From positions 1,364,001 to 1,428,000 of the forward strand of contig NC_135068.1 in the NCBI RefSeq assembly GCF_051401765.1: a DNA stretch of 64,000 nt, written 5' to 3'. The position numbers and the translations under genes are program-made. Shown here piece by piece: positions 26,263-40,850 of this stretch. Each line of letters begins with the position of its first letter. Within the stretch, counting starts at the first letter, position 1. Source of the DNA: Calliopsis andreniformis. Lineage: Eukaryota > Arthropoda > Insecta > Hymenoptera > Andrenidae. The notes under the pieces were generated by a model. It did no database searches and had not been told where the DNA came from. It saw nothing but the letters and a program-made list of their open reading frames with translations.

Positions 26263-27147
26263 ACGATGGAAAAGCTGTTGTATTTTTATTGTATTTTATG
26301 ATTCTGGCGTTGACGTCTAAGGCCCGAGCTATTCGATCTTGTGAAGCATCGCCCTAGAGTGAAGCCAAGGTCGCCCGAAACGCAGAACTAACCATTACTT
26401 TCACACTGGATGCAATTATTCCTTTTATACGATGGAAAAACTGTTGTATTTATATTGTACTTTACGTTTCTGGCGTTGACACATAAGGCCCTAACTATTC
26501 GATGTGACGGAGCAACGCCCTAGAGTGTAGCCTAGGTCGCCCGGAACGTAGAAATAACCATCAATTTCACACTGGTTGCACTTACTCCTGTTATACGATG
26601 GAAAAACTGTTGTATTTTTATTGTATTTTCTGCTTCTGGCTTTGGCTTCTAAGGACCGAGCTGTCCGATCTGGTGCAGCAACACCCTAGGGTGAAACCTA
26701 GGTTTCCCGCAACGTAGAAATAACCATTAATTTCAAACTGGTTGCACTTACTCCTGTTATACGATGGAAAAACTGTTGTATTTTTATTGTATTTTATGAT
26801 TCTGGCGTTGACTTCTAAGGGCCGAGCCATACGATCTGGTGCAGCAACGCCCTAGAGTGAAACCTAGGTTGCCCGGAACGTAGAAATAACCTTTAATTTC
26901 ACGCTGGTTGCAATTATTCCTTCTATACGATGGAAAAACTGCTGTATTTATATTGTATTTTATGCTTCTGGCGTTGACTTCTAATGCCCGAGCTATTCGA
27001 TCTTGCAAAGCATCGGCCTAGAGTGAAGCCTAGGTCGCCCGGAACGTAGAAATAACCGTTAATTTCACACTGGTTGCAATTACTCCTGCTATACCATGGA
27101 AAAACTGTTGTATTTTTATAGTATTTTATGCTTCTGTTGTTGACTTC

Positions 27148-29886
27148 TAAGGGCCGAGCTATTCGATCTGGTGCAGCAACGCCCTAGAGTGAAACGTAGG
27201 TTTGCCGGAACGTAGAAATAACCATTAACTTCACATTGGTTGCAATTACTCCTGCTATACGATGGAAAAACTGTTGTATTTTTATTGTATTTTCTGCTTC
27301 TGGCTTTGGCTTCTAAGGACCGAGCTGTCCGAACTGGTGCAGCAACACCCTAGGGTGAAACCTAGGTTTCGCGGAACGTAGAAATAAACATTAATTTCAC
27401 ACTGGTTGCACTTACTCCTGTTGTACGATGGAAAAACTGTTGTATTTTTATTGTATTTTATGCTTCTGGCGTTGACTTCTAAGGGCCGAGCTATTCGATC
27501 TGGTGGAGCAACGCCCTAGAGTGAAGAATAGGTTGCACGGAACGTTGAAGTAACCGTTAATTTCACACTGGTTGCAATCACTTCTGTTATACAATGGAAA
27601 AATTTCTTGTATTTTTATTGTATTTTGTGCTTCTGGCGTTGACTTCTAAGGCCCTAACTATTCGATGTGGTGGAGCCACGCCCTAGAGTGAAGCGTAGGT
27701 TGCCCGGAACGTAGAAATAACCATTAATTTCACACTGGTTGCAATTATTCTTGTTATACGATGGAAGAGATGTTGCATTTTTACTGTATTTTATGCTTCT
27801 GGCGTTGACTTCTAACGCACCAGCTATTCGATCTGTTGAAGCGTTGCCCTAGAGTGAATACCAGGTTGCCCGGAACGCAGAAATGACGATGAGTTTCACA
27901 CTGGTTGCAATTATTACTGTTATACGATGAAAAGTCTGCTGTATTTTTATTGCATTTCATGCTTCTGACGCTGACCTCAAAGGCCCGAGCTAGTCGATCT
28001 TGTGAAGCATCGCCCTAGAGTGAAGCCTAGGTCGCCCGAAACCTAGAAATGACCGTTACTTTCACACTGGTTGCAATTATTCCTTTTATACGATTGAAAA
28101 ACTGTTGTATTTATATTGCATTTTATGCTTCTGGCGTTGACACCTAAGGCCCTAACTATTCGATGTGGTGGAGCAACGACCTAGAGTGAAGCCTAGGTTG
28201 CCCGCAACGTTGAAATAACCATTAATTTCACACTGGTTGCAATTACTCCTGTTATAAATGGAAAAATTTGTTGTATTTTTATATTATTTTGTGCTTCTGG
28301 CGTTGACATCTAAGGCCCGAGCTATTCGATGTGGTGGACAAACGAGCTAGAGTGAAGCCTAGGTTGTCCGGAATGTAGAAATGAACATTACTTTCACACT
28401 GGTTGCAATTACTCCTGTTATACCATGGAAAAACTGTTGTATTTTTATTGTATTTTATGCTTGTGGCGTTGACGTCTAAGGCCCGAGCTATTCGATTGTG
28501 TGAATCATCGCCCTAGAGTGAAGCCTAGATCGCCCGAAACATAGAAATGACCATTACATTCTCACCGGTTGCAATTATTCCTTTTATACAATAGAAAAAC
28601 TGCTGTATTTATATTGTATTTTATGCTTCTGGCGTTGACACATAAGGCCCTAACTATTCGATGTGGTGGGGCCACGCCCTAGAGTGAAGCCTAGGTTGCC
28701 CGGAACGTAGAAATAACCATCAATTTCACACTGGTTGCAATTACTCCTGTTATACAATGGAAAAACTGTTGTATTTTTATTGTTTTTTATGCTTCTGGCG
28801 TTGACTTCTAAGGCACGAGCTATTCGATTTGGTGGAGCAACGAGCTAGAGTGAAGCCTAGGTTGCCCGGAACGTAGAAATAACCTTTAATTTCACACTGG
28901 TTGCAATTATTCCTTCTATACGATGGAAAAACTGCTGTATTTATATTGTATTTTATGCTTCTGGCGTTGACTTCTAAGGCCCGAGCTATTCGATCTTGCG
29001 AAGCATCGGCCTAGAGTGAAGCCTAGGTCGCCTGGAACGTAGAAATAACCGTTAATTTCACACTGGTTGCAATTACTCCTGCTATACCATGGATAAACTG
29101 TTGTATTTTTATTGTATTTTATGCTTCTGTTTTTGACTTCTAAGGCCCGAGCTATTCGATTTGGTGCAGCAGCGCCCTAGAGTGTAACCTAGGTTTCCCG
29201 GAACGTAGAAATAAACATTAGTTGCACACTGGTTGAACTTACTCCTGTTATACGACGGAAAAACTGTTGTATTTTTATTGTATTTTATGCTTCCGGCGTT
29301 GACTTCTAAGGGCCGAGCTATTCGATCTGGTGCAGCAACGCCCTAGAGTGAAACCTAGGTTTGCCGGAACGTAGAAATAACCATTAACTTCACATTGGTT
29401 GCAATTACTCCTGCTATACGATGGAAAAACTGTTGTATTTTTATTGTATTTTCTGCTTCTGGCTTTGGCTTCTAAGGACCGAGCTGTCCGAACTGGTGCA
29501 GCAACACCCTAGGGTGAAACCTAGGTTTCGCGGAACGTAGAAATAAACATTAATTTCACACTGGTTGCACTTACTCCTGTTGTACGATGGAAAAACTGTT
29601 GTATTTTTATTGTATTTTATGCTTCTGGCGTTGACTTCTAAGGGCCGAGCTATTCGATCTGGTGGAGCAACGCCCTAGAGTGAAGAATAGGTTGCACGGA
29701 ACGTTGAAGTAACCGTTAATTTCACACTGGTTGCAATCACTTCTGTTATACAATGGAAAAATTTCTTGTATTTTTATTGTATTTTGTGCTTCTGGCGTTG
29801 ACTTCTAAGGCCCTAAGTATTCGATGTGGTGGAGCCACGCCCTAGAGTGAAGCGTAGGTTGCCCGGAACGTAGAAATAACCATTAA
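27148..29886 (+). repeat. HOR family A, copy 4, shortened (A tail plus 13-mer)
   Basis: Positions 27148-27727 match the A tail 11371-11950 at offset 15,777. At 27728 a new A copy begins with the gatggaagagatg marker. It runs for four monomers, then at about 28380 jumps over 18 monomers to the part of A with ttataccatgg (about 10441 in copy 1) and continues to the A end. The jump joins ccggaatgtagaaat to gaacattactttc. The identical jump in copy 5 shows the two derive from one deletion event. Confidence 0.88.
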
Positions 29887-32800
29887 TTTCACACTGGTTG
29901 CAATTACACCTGTTATACAATGGAAAAACAGTTGTATTTTTATTGTATTTTATGCTTCAGGCGTTGACCTCTAAGGCCCGAGCTATTCGATTTGGTGGAG
30001 CAACGAGCTAGAGTGAAGCCTAGGTTGCCCAGAACGTAGAAATGAACATTACTTTCACACTGGTTGCAATTATTTCTAATATACAATGGAAAAACTGTTG
30101 TATTTTTATTGTATTTTATGCTTCTGGCGTTGACTTCTAAGGCCCCAGATATTCGATGTGGTGGAGCAACGACCCAGAATGCAGCCTAGGTTTCCCGGGA
30201 TGTCGAAATACCCATTAATTTAACACTGGTTGCAATTACTCCTGTTATACGGTGGAAAAACTGTTGTATTTTTATTGTGTTTTATGCTTCTGGCGTTGAC
30301 TTCTAAGGCCCGAACTGTCCGATCTGGTGCAGCAACGCCCTAGAGTGAAACCTAGGTTTCCCGGTACGTAGATAGAACTATTAATTTCTCACTGGTTGCA
30401 CTTACTCGTGTTATACGATGGAAAAGCTGTTGTATTTTTATTGTATTATCTGCTTCTGGCTTTGACTTCTAAGGACCGAGCTGTACGATCTGGTGCAGCA
30501 GCGCCCTAGAGTGTAACCTAGGTTTCCCGGAACGTAGAAATAAACATTAGTTGCACACTGGTTGAACTTACTCCTGTTATACGACGGAAAAACTGTTGTA
30601 TTTTTATTGTATTTTATGCTTCCGGCGTTGACTTCTAAGGGCCGAGCTATTCGATCTGGTGCAGCAACGCCCTAGAGTGAAACCTAGGTTTGCCGGAACG
30701 TAGAAATAACCATTAACTTCACATTGGTTGCAATTACTCCTGTTATACAATGGAAAAACAGTTGTATTTTTATTGTATTTTATGCTTCAGGCGTTGACTT
30801 CTAAGGCCCGAGCTATTCGATTTGGTGGAGCAACTAGCTAGAGTGAAGAATAGGTGGCCCGGAACGTAGAAATGAACATTACTTTCACACTGGTTGCAAT
30901 TATTTCTCTTATACGATGGAAAAACTGTTCTATTTTTATTGTATTTTATGCTTGTGGCGTTGACGTCTAAGGCCCGAGCTATTCGATCTTGTGAAGCACC
31001 GCCCTAGAGTGAAGCCAAGGTCTCCCGAAACGCAGAAATAACCATTACTTTCACACTGGTTGCAATTATTCCTTTTATACGATGGAAAAACTGTTGTATT
31101 TATATTGTATTTTATGATTCTGGGGTTGACTTCTAAGGCTCGAGCTATTCGATCTGGTGGAGCGACGCCCTAGAGTGAAGCCAAGGTTGCCCGGAACGTA
31201 GAAATAACCATTAATTTCACACTGGTTGCAATTACTCGTGTTATACGATGGAAAAACTGTTGTATTTTTATTGTATTTTATGCTTCTGGCGTTGACTTAT
31301 AAGGCCCGAGCTATTCGATCTTGGGAAGCATCGGCCTAGAGTGAAGCCTAGGTCGCCCGAAACGTAGAAATGACCATTACATGCACACTGGTTGCAATTA
31401 TTTCTATTATACGATGGAAAAGCTGTTGTATTTTTATTGTATTTTATGATTCTGGCGTTGACTTCTAAGGCCCGAGCTATTCGATCTGGTGGAGCGACGC
31501 CCTAGAGTGAAGCAAAGGTTGCCCGGAACGTAGAAATAACCATTACTTTCACACTGGTTGCAATTATTCCTTTTATACGATGGAAAAACTGTTGTATTTA
31601 TATTGTATTTTATGTTTCTGGCGTTGACACATAAGGCCCTAACTATACGATGTGATGGAGCAACGCCCTAGAGTGTAGCCTAGGTCGCCCGGAACGTAGA
31701 AATAACCATCAATTTCACACTGGTTGCAATTACTCCTGTTATACAATGGAAAAACTGTTGTATTTTTATTGCTTTTTATGCTTCTGGCGTTGAATTCTAA
31801 GGCACGAGCTATTTGATTTGGTGGAGCAACGAGTTAGGGTGAAGCCTAGGTTGCCCAGAACGTAGAAATGAACATTACTTGCACACTGGTTGCAATTATT
31901 TCTATTATACGAGGGAAAAACTGTTGTATTTTTATTGTATTTTATGCTTCTGGCGTTGACGTCTAAGGCCCGAGCTATTCGATCTTGTGAAGCATCGCCC
32001 TAGAGTGATGCCAAGGTCGCCCGAAACGCAGAAATAACCATTACTTTCACACTGGATGCAATTATTCCTTTTATACGATGGAAAAACTGTTGTATTTATA
32101 TTGTACTTTACGTTTCTGGCGTTGACACATAAGGCCCTAACTATTCGATGTGACGGAGCAACGCCCTAGAGTGTAGCCTAGGTCGCCCGGAACGTAGAAA
32201 TAACCATCAATTTCACACTGGTTGCACTTACTCCTCTTATACGACGGAAAAACTGTTGTATTTTTATTGTGTTTTCTGCTTCTGGCTTTGGCTTCTCAGG
32301 CCGGAGCTATTCGATCAGGTGCAGCAACGCCCTAGAGTGAAACCTAGGTTTCCCGGAACGTAGAAAAAACCATTAACTTCACATTGGTTGCAATTACTCC
32401 TGTTATACGATGGAAAAACTGTTGTATTTTTATTGTATTTTCTGCTTCTGGCTTTGGCTTCTAAGGACCGAGCTGTCCGATCTGGTGCAGCAACACCCTA
32501 GGGTGAAACCTAGGTTTCGCGGAACGTAGAAATAACCATTAATTTCACAGTGGTTGCACTTACTCCTGTTATACGATGGAAAAACTGTTGTATTTTTATT
32601 GTATTTTATGATTCTGGCGTTGACTTCTAAGGGCCGAGCCATTCGATCTGGTGCAGCAACGCCCTAGAGTGAAACCTATGTTGCCCGGAACGTAGAAATA
32701 ACCTTTAATTTCACGCTGGTTGCAATTATTCCTTCTATACGATGGAAAAACTGCTGTATTTATATTGTATTTTATGCTTCTGTCGTTGACTTCTAAGGCC

Positions 32801-35785
32801 CGAGCTATTCGATCTTGCGAAGCATCGGCCTAGAGTGAAGCCTAGGTCGCCCGGAACGTAGAAGTAACCGTTAATTTCACACTGGTTGCAATTACTCCTG
32901 CTATACCATGGAAAAACTGTTGTATTTTTATAGTATTTTATGCTTCTGTTGTTGACTTCTAAGGCCCGAACTATTCGATTTGGTGCAGCAGCGCCCTAGA
33001 GTGTAACCTAGGTTTCCCGGAACGTAGAAATAAGCATTAATTGCACACTGGTTGAACTTACTCCTGTTATACGATGGAAAAACTGTTGTATTTTTATTGT
33101 ATTTTATGCTTCCGGCGTTGACTTCTAAGGGCCGAGCTATTAGATCTGGTGCAGCAACGCCCTAGAGTGAAACCTAGGTTTCCCGGAACGTAGAAATAAC
33201 CATTAAATTCACATTGGTTGCAATTACTCCTGTTATACGATGGAAAAACTGTTGTATTTTTATTGTATTTTCTCCTTCTGGCTTTGGCTTCTAAGGACCG
33301 AGCTGTCCGATCTGGTGCAGCAACACCCTAGGGTGAAACCTAGGTTTCGCGGAACGTAGAAATAACCATTAATTTCACACTGGTTGCACTTACTCCTGTT
33401 GTACGATAGAAAAACTGTTGTATTTTTACTGTATTTTATGCTTCTGGCGTTGACTTCTAAGGGCCGAGCTATTCGATCTGGTGGAGCAACGCCATAGAGA
33501 GAAGAATAGGTTGCCCGGAACGTTGAAGTAACCGTTAATTTCACACTGGTTGCAATCACTTCTGTTATACAATGGAAAAATTTGTTGTACTTTTATTGTT
33601 TTTTATGCCTCTGGCGTTGACTTCTAAGGCACGAGCTATTCGATTTGGTGGAGCAACGAGCTAGAGTGAAGCCTAGGTTGCCCGGAACGTAGAAATAACC
33701 TTTAATTTCACACTGGTTGCAATTATTCCTTCTATACGATGGAAAAAATTCTGTATTTATATTGTATTTTATGCTTCTGGCGTTGACTTCTAAGGCCCGA
33801 GCTATTCGATCTTGCGAAGCATCGGCCTAGAGTGAAGCCTAGGTCGCCTGGAACGTAGAAATAACCGTTAATTTCACACTGGTTGCAATTACTCCTGCTA
33901 TACCATGGAAAAACTGTTGTATTTTTATTGTATTTTATGCTTCTGTTGTTGACTTCTAAGGCCCGAGCTATTCGATTTGGTGCAGCAGCGCCCTAGAGTG
34001 TAACCTAGGTTTCCCGGAACGTAGAAATAAACATTAGTTGCACACTGGTTGAACTTACTCCTGTTATACGATGGAAAAACTGTTGTATTTTTATTGTATT
34101 TTATGCTTCCGGCGTTGACTTCTAAGGGCCGAGCTATTCGATCTGGTGCAGCAACGCCCTAGAGTGAAACCTAGGTTTGCCGGAACGTAGAAATAACCAT
34201 TAACTTCACATTGGTTGCAATTACTCCTGTTATACGATGGAAAAACTGTTGTATTTTTATTGTATTTTCTGCTTCTGGCTTTGGCTTCTAAGGACCGAGC
34301 TGTCCGAACTGGTGCAGCAACACCCTAGGGTGAAACCTAGGTTTCGCGGAACGTAGAAATAAACATTAATTTCACACTGGTTGCACTTACTCCTGTTGTA
34401 CGATGGAAAAACTGTTGTATTTTTATTGTATTTTATGCTTCTGGCGTTGACTTCTAAGGGCCGAGCTATTCGATCTGGTGGAGCAACGCCCTAGAGTGAA
34501 GAATAGGTTGCACGGTACGTTGAAGTAACCGTTAATTTCACACTGGTTGCAATCACTTCTGTTATACAATGGAAAAATTTGTTGTATTTTTATTGTATTT
34601 TGTGCTTCTGGCGTTGACTTCTAAGGCCCTAACTATTCGATGTGGTGGAGCCACGCCCTAGAGTGAAGCGTAGGTTGCCCGGAACGTAGAAATAACCATT
34701 AATTTCACACTGGTTGCAATTACTCCTGTTATACAATGGAAAAACAGTTGTATTTTTACTGTATTTTATGCTTCAGGCGTTGACTTCTAAGGCCCGAGCT
34801 ATTCGATTTGGTGGAGCAACGAGCTAGAGTGAAGCCTAGGTGGCCCGGAACGTAGAAATGAACATTACTTTCACACTGGTTGCAATTATTTCTATTATAC
34901 GATGGAAAAACTGTTCTATTTTTATTGTATTTTATGCTTGTGGCGTTGACGTCCAAGGCCCGAGCTATTCGATCTTGTGAAGCACCACCCTAGAGTGAAG
35001 CCAAGGTCGCCCGAAACGCAGAAATAACCATTACTTTCACACTGGTTGCAATTATTCCTTTTATACGATGGAAAAACTGTTGTATTTATATTGTACTTTA
35101 CGTTTCTGGCGTTGACACATAAGGCCCTAACTATTCGATGTGACGGAGCAACGCCCTAGAGTGTAGCCTAGGTCGCCCGGAACGTAGAAATAACCATCAA
35201 TTTCACACTGGTTGCACTTACTCCTGTTATACGATGGAAAAACTGTTGTATTTTTATTGTATTTTCTGCTTCTGGCTTTGGCTTCTAACGACCGAGCTGT
35301 CCGATCTGGTGCAGCAACACCCTAGGGTGAAACCTAGGTTTCCCGCAACGTAGAAATAACCATTAATTTCAAACTGGTTGCACTTACTCCTGTTATACGG
35401 TGGAAAAACTGTTGTATTTTTATTGTATTTTATGATTCTGGCGTTGACTTCTAAGGGCCGAGCCATACGATCTGGTGCAGCAACGCCCTAGAGTGAAACC
35501 TAGGTTGCCCGGAACGTAGAAATAACCTTTAATTTCACGCTGGTTGCAATTATTCCTTCTATACGATGGAAAAACTGCTGTATTTATATTGTATTTTATG
35601 CTTCTGGCGTTGACTTCTAATGCCCGAGCTATTCGATCTTGCGAAGCATCGGCCTAGAGTGAAGCCTAGGTCGCCCGGAACGTAGAAATAACCGTTAATT
35701 TCACACTGGTTGCAATTACTCCTGCTATACCATGGAAAAACTGTTGTATTTTTATAGTATTTTATGCTTCTGTTGTTGACTTCTA
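29887..35785 (+). repeat. HOR family B, copy 2 (about 35.5 monomers)
   Basis: This matches B copy 1 at offset 9,134 from the start to about 35090, then at 8,636, so three monomers (498 bp) are missing near 35090. The two differ by scattered substitutions, for example aaaactgttg at 32415 where copy 1 has aaaactgctg, and ctgtcgttg near 32781 against ctggcgttg. The copy is followed by family C, whereas copy 1 is followed by A. The switch falls at the same monomer position in both (27148 and 35786). Confidence 0.87.
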
Positions 35786-37891
35786 AGGCCCGAGCTATTC
35801 GATTTGGTGCAGCAGCGCCCTAGAGTGTAACCTAGGTTTCCCGGAACGTAGAAATAAGCATTAATTGCACACTGGTTGAACTTACTCCTGTTATACGATG
35901 GAAAAACTGTTGTATTTTTATTGTTTTTTATGTTTTTGGCGTTGACACATAAGGCCCTAACTATACGATGTGATGGAGCAACGCCCTAGAGTGTAGCCTG
36001 GGTCGCCCGGAACGGAGAAATAACCATCAATTTCACACTGGTTGCAATTACTCCTGTTATACAATGGAAAAACTGTTGTAATTTTATTGTTTTTTATGCT
36101 TCTGGCGTTGACTTCTAAGGCACGAGATATTCGATTTGGTGGAGCAACGAGCTAGAGTGAAGCCTAGGTTGCCCTGAACGTAGAAATGAACATTACTTGC
36201 ACACTGGTTGCAATTATTTCTATTATACGAGGGAAAAACTGTTGTATTTTTATTGTATTTTATGCTTCTGGCGTTGACGTCTAAGCCCCGAGCTATTCGA
36301 TCTTGTGAAGCATCGCCCTGGAGTGAAGCCAAGGTCGCCGGAAACGCAGAAATAACCATTACTTTCACACTGGATGCAATTATTCCTTTTATACGATGGA
36401 AATACTGTTGTATTTATATTGTATTTTACGTTTCTGGCGTTGACACATAAGGCCCTAACTATTCGATGTGATGGAGCAACGCCCTAGAGTGTAGCCTAGG
36501 TCGCCCGGAACGTAGAAATAACCATCAATTTCACACTGGTTGCACTCACTCCTGTTATACGATGTAAAAACTGTTGTACTTTTATTGTATTTTATGATTC
36601 TGGCGTTGACTTCTAACGGCCGAGCCATTCGATCTGGTGCAGCAACGCCCTAGAGTGAAACCTAGGTTTCCTGGAACGTAGAAGTAACCATTATCTTCAC
36701 ACTGGTTGCAATTACTCCTGTTATACAATGGAAAAACTGTTGTATTTTTATTGTATTTTATGCTTCTGTTGTTGACTTCTAAGGCCCGTGCTATTCGATT
36801 TGGTGCAGCAGCGCCCTTGGGTGTAACCTAGGTTTCCCGGAACGTAGAAATAAACATTAAGTGCACACTGGTTGAACTTACTCCTGTTATACGATGGAAA
36901 AACTGTTGTATTTATATTGTATTTTATGATTCTGGCGTTTACTTCTAAGGCCCGAGCAATTCGATCTGGTGGAGCGACGCCCTAGAGTGAAGCCAAGATT
37001 GCCCGGAACGTAGAAATAACCATTAATTTCACACTGGTTGCAATTACTCCTGTTATACCATGGAAGAACTGTTGTATTTTTATTGTATTTTATGCTTCTG
37101 GCGTTGACTTCTAAGGCCCGAGCTATTCGATCTTGTGAAGCATCGCCCTAGAGTGAAGCCAAGGTCGCTCGAAACGCAGAAATAGCCATTACTTTCACAC
37201 TGGTAGCAATTATTCCTTTTATACGATGGAAAAACTGTTGTATTTATATTGTATTTTATGCTTCTGGCGTTGCCTTCTAAGAACCAAGCTATTCGATCTG
37301 GTGCAGCAACGCCCTAGAGTGAAACCTAGGTTGCCCGGAGCGTAGAAATAACCATTAATTTCACACTGGTTGCAATTATTCCTTCTATACGATGGAAAAA
37401 CTGCTGTATTTATATTGTATTTTACGATTCTGGCGTTGACTTCTAAGGCCCGAGCTATTCGATCTTGCGAAGCATCGGCCTAGAGTGAAGCCTAGGTCGC
37501 CCTGAACGTAGAAATAACCATTAATTTCACTCTGGTTGCAATTACTCCTGCTATACCATGGAAAAACTGTTGTATTTTTATTGTATTTTATGCTTCTGTT
37601 GTTGACTTCTAAGGCCCGAGCTATTCGATTTGGTGCAGCAGCGCCCTAGAGTGTAACCTAGGTTTCCCGGAACGTAGAAATAACCATTAATTTCACACTG
37701 GTTGCACTTACTCCTGTTGTACGATGGAAAAACTGTTGTATTTTTATTGTATTAATTGCTTCTGGCGTTGACTTCTAAGGGCCGAGCTATTCGATCTGGT
37801 GGAGCAACGCCCTAGAGTGAAACCTAGGTTTCCCGGAACGCAGAAATAGCCATTACTTTCACACTGGTTGCAATTATTCCTTTTATACGAT

Positions 37892-38590
37892 GGAAAAACT
37901 GTTGTAATTATAATGTATTTTATGCTTCTGACGTTGACATCTAAGACTCTAACTATTCGACCTGGTGGAACAACGCCCTAGAGTGAAGACTAGGTTGCCC
38001 GGAACGTAGAAATAACCATTAATTTCACACTGGTTGCAATTACTGCTGTTATACAATGGAAAAACTATTGTATTTTTATTGTATTTTATGCTTCTGGCGT
38101 TGACTTCTAAGGCCCTAACTATTCGATGTGGTGGAGCAACGCCCTAGAGTGAAGCCTAGGACGCCCGAAACGTAGAAGTGACCATTACTTTCGCACTGGT
38201 TGCAATTATTCCTTTTATACGATGGAAAAACTGTTGTATTTATATTGTATTTTATGCTTCTGGCGTTGACATATAAGGCCCTAACTATTCGAAGTGTTGG
38301 AGCCACGCCCTACAGTGAAGCCTAGGTTGCCCGGAACGTAGAAATGACCATTACTTGCACACTGGTTGCAATTATTTCTATTATACGATGGAAAAACTGT
38401 TTTACTTTTATTCTATTTTATGTTACTGGTGTTGATTTCTAAGGCCCGAGCTTTCCGATCTGGTGCAGCAACGCCCTAGAGTGAAACCTACGTTTCCCGG
38501 AACGTAGAAATAACTATTAATTTCACACTGGTTGCAATTACTCCTGTTATACGATGGAAAAACTGTTGTATTTTTATTGTATTTTATGTT
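37892..38590 (+). repeat. Four-monomer segment repeated within C (partner 39885-40580)
   Basis: The rare gttgtaattataatg monomer and the three or so that follow it recur 1,993 bp (12 monomers) downstream, at about 39885-40580. The copies differ at a few positions, for example ataaccattaat against atgaccattaat, and cgaagtgttgg against cgatgtgctgg. A partial third copy lies at about 42280-42480. The intervening eight monomers do not match, so this is a dispersed rather than tandem duplication within C. Confidence 0.75.
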
Positions 38591-40850
38591 TCTGGCGTTG
38601 ACTTCTAAGTCCCGAGCTATTCGATTTGGTGGAGCAACGAGCTAGAGTGATGCCTAGGATGCCCGGAACTTAGAAATGACCATTACTTTCACACTGGTTG
38701 CAATTATTTCTATTATACGATGGAAAAACTGCTGTATTTTTATTGCATTTTATGCTTGTGGCGTTGACTTCTAAGGCCCGAGCTATTCGATCTTGTGAAG
38801 CATCGCCCTACAGTGAAGCCAAGGGCGCTCGAAACGCAGAAATAGCCATTACTTTCACACTGGTTGCAATTATTCCTTTTATACGATGGAAAAACTGTTG
38901 TATTTATATTGTATTTTATGCTTCTGGCGTTGCCTTCTAAGGCCCGAGCTATTCGATCTGGTGCAGCAACGCCCTAAAGTGAAACCTGGGTTTCCCGGAA
39001 CGTAGAAATAACTATTAATTTCACACTGGTTGCAATTACTTCTGTTATACAATGGAAAAATTTGTTGTATTTTTCTTGTATTTTGTGCTTCTGGCGTTGA
39101 CTTCTAAGGCCCGAGCTATTCCATGTGGGGGAGCAACGAGCTAGAGTGAAGCCTAGGTCGCCCGAAACGTAGATATGACCATTACTTTCACACTGGTTGC
39201 AATTATTCCTTTTATACGATGGAAAAACTGTTGTATTTATATTGTATTTTATGCTTCTGGCGTTGACACCTAAGGCCCTAACTATTCGATTTTGTGAAGC
39301 ATCGCCCCAGAGTGAAGCCTAGGTCGCCCGAAACGTAGAAATGACCATTACTTTCACACTGGTTGCAATTATTCCTTTTATAGGATGGAGAAACTGTCCT
39401 ATTTATATTGTATTATATGCTTCTGGCGTTGACACCTAAGGCACTAACTATTCGATGTGGTGCAGCAACGCCCTAGAGTGAAGCCTAGATTGCCCGGAAC
39501 GTAGAAATAACAATTAATTTCACACTGGTTGGAATTACTCCTGTTATTCAATGGAAAGACTGTTGTATTTTTACTGTATTTTATGCTTCTGGCGTTGACT
39601 TCTAAGGCCCAAGCTATTCGATTTGGTGGAGCAACGAGCTAGAGTGAAGCCTAGGTTGCCCGGAACGTAGAAATGAACATTACTTTCACACTGGTTGCAA
39701 CTATTTCTATTATGCGGTGGAAAAACTGTTGTATTTTTATTGTATTTTATGCTTCTGGCGTTGACTTCTAAGGCCCTAGCAGTTCGATCAGGTGAAGCAT
39801 CGCCCTAGAGTGAAGACTGGAAGGCCCGGAATGCAGAAATGAACATTACTTTCGCACTTGTTGCATTTATTCCGTTTACACGATGGAAAAACTGTTGTAA
39901 TTATAATGTATTTTATGCTTCTGGCGTTGACATCTAAGACTCTAACTATTCGACCTGGTGGAACAACGCCCTAGAGTGAAGACTAGGTTGCCCGGAACGT
40001 AGAAATGACCATTAATTTCACACTGGTTGCAATTACTGCTGTTATACAGTGGAAAAACTATTGTATTTTTATTGTATTTTATGCTTCTGGCGTTGACTTC
40101 TAAGGCCCTAACTATTCGATGTGGTGGAGCAACGCCCTAGAGTGAAGCCTAGGACGCCCGAAACGTAGAAGTGACCATTACTTTCGCACTGGTTGCAATT
40201 ATTCCTTTTATACGATGGAAAAACTGTTGTATTTATATTGTATTTTATGCTTCTGGCGTTGACATATAAGGCCCTAACTATTCGATGTGCTGGAGCCACG
40301 CCCTAGAGTGAAGCCTAGGTTGCCCGGAACGTAGAAATGACCACTACTTGCACACTGGTTGCAATTATTTCTATTATACGATGGAAAAACTGTTTTACTT
40401 TTATTCTATTTTATGCTTCTGGTGTTGATTTCTAAAGCCCGAGCTTTCCGATCTGGTGCAGCAACGCCCTAGAGTGAAACCTACGTTTCCCGGAACGTAG
40501 AAATAACTATTAATTTCACACAGGTTGCAATTACTCCTGTTATACAATGGAAAAACTGTTGTATTTTTATTGTATTTTCTGCTTCTGGCTTTGACTTCTA
40601 AGGACCGAGCTGTCCGATCTCGTGCAGCAACACCCTAGGGTAAAACCTATGTTTCCCGGAACGTAGAAATAACCATTAATTTCGAACTGGTTGCACTTAC
40701 ACCTGTTATACGATGGAAAAACTGTTGTACTTTTATTGTATTTTATGATTCTGGCGTTGACTTCTAAGGCCCGAGCTATTCGATTTGGTGCAGCATCGCC
40801 CCAGAGTGAAGCCTAGGTCGCCCGAAACGTATAAATGACCATTACTTTCA

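Larger units (their letters stand above)
20753..27147 (+). repeat. HOR family B, copy 1 (about 38.5 monomers)
   Basis: The block starts with a monomer carrying gaaaaacagttg and runs in parallel with 29887-35785 at offset 9,134, later 8,636. It holds one complete 24-monomer core (22277-26262) and the start of a second, seen from the marker acgatggaaaagctgttg at 22277 and 26263. It is rich in the palindromic type with ggctttggcttc and cgagctgtccg. The part at 24459-25569 resembles the 3' end of family A (10841-11950) at offset 13,618. The block ends where sequence switches to the A tail at about 27148. Confidence 0.87.
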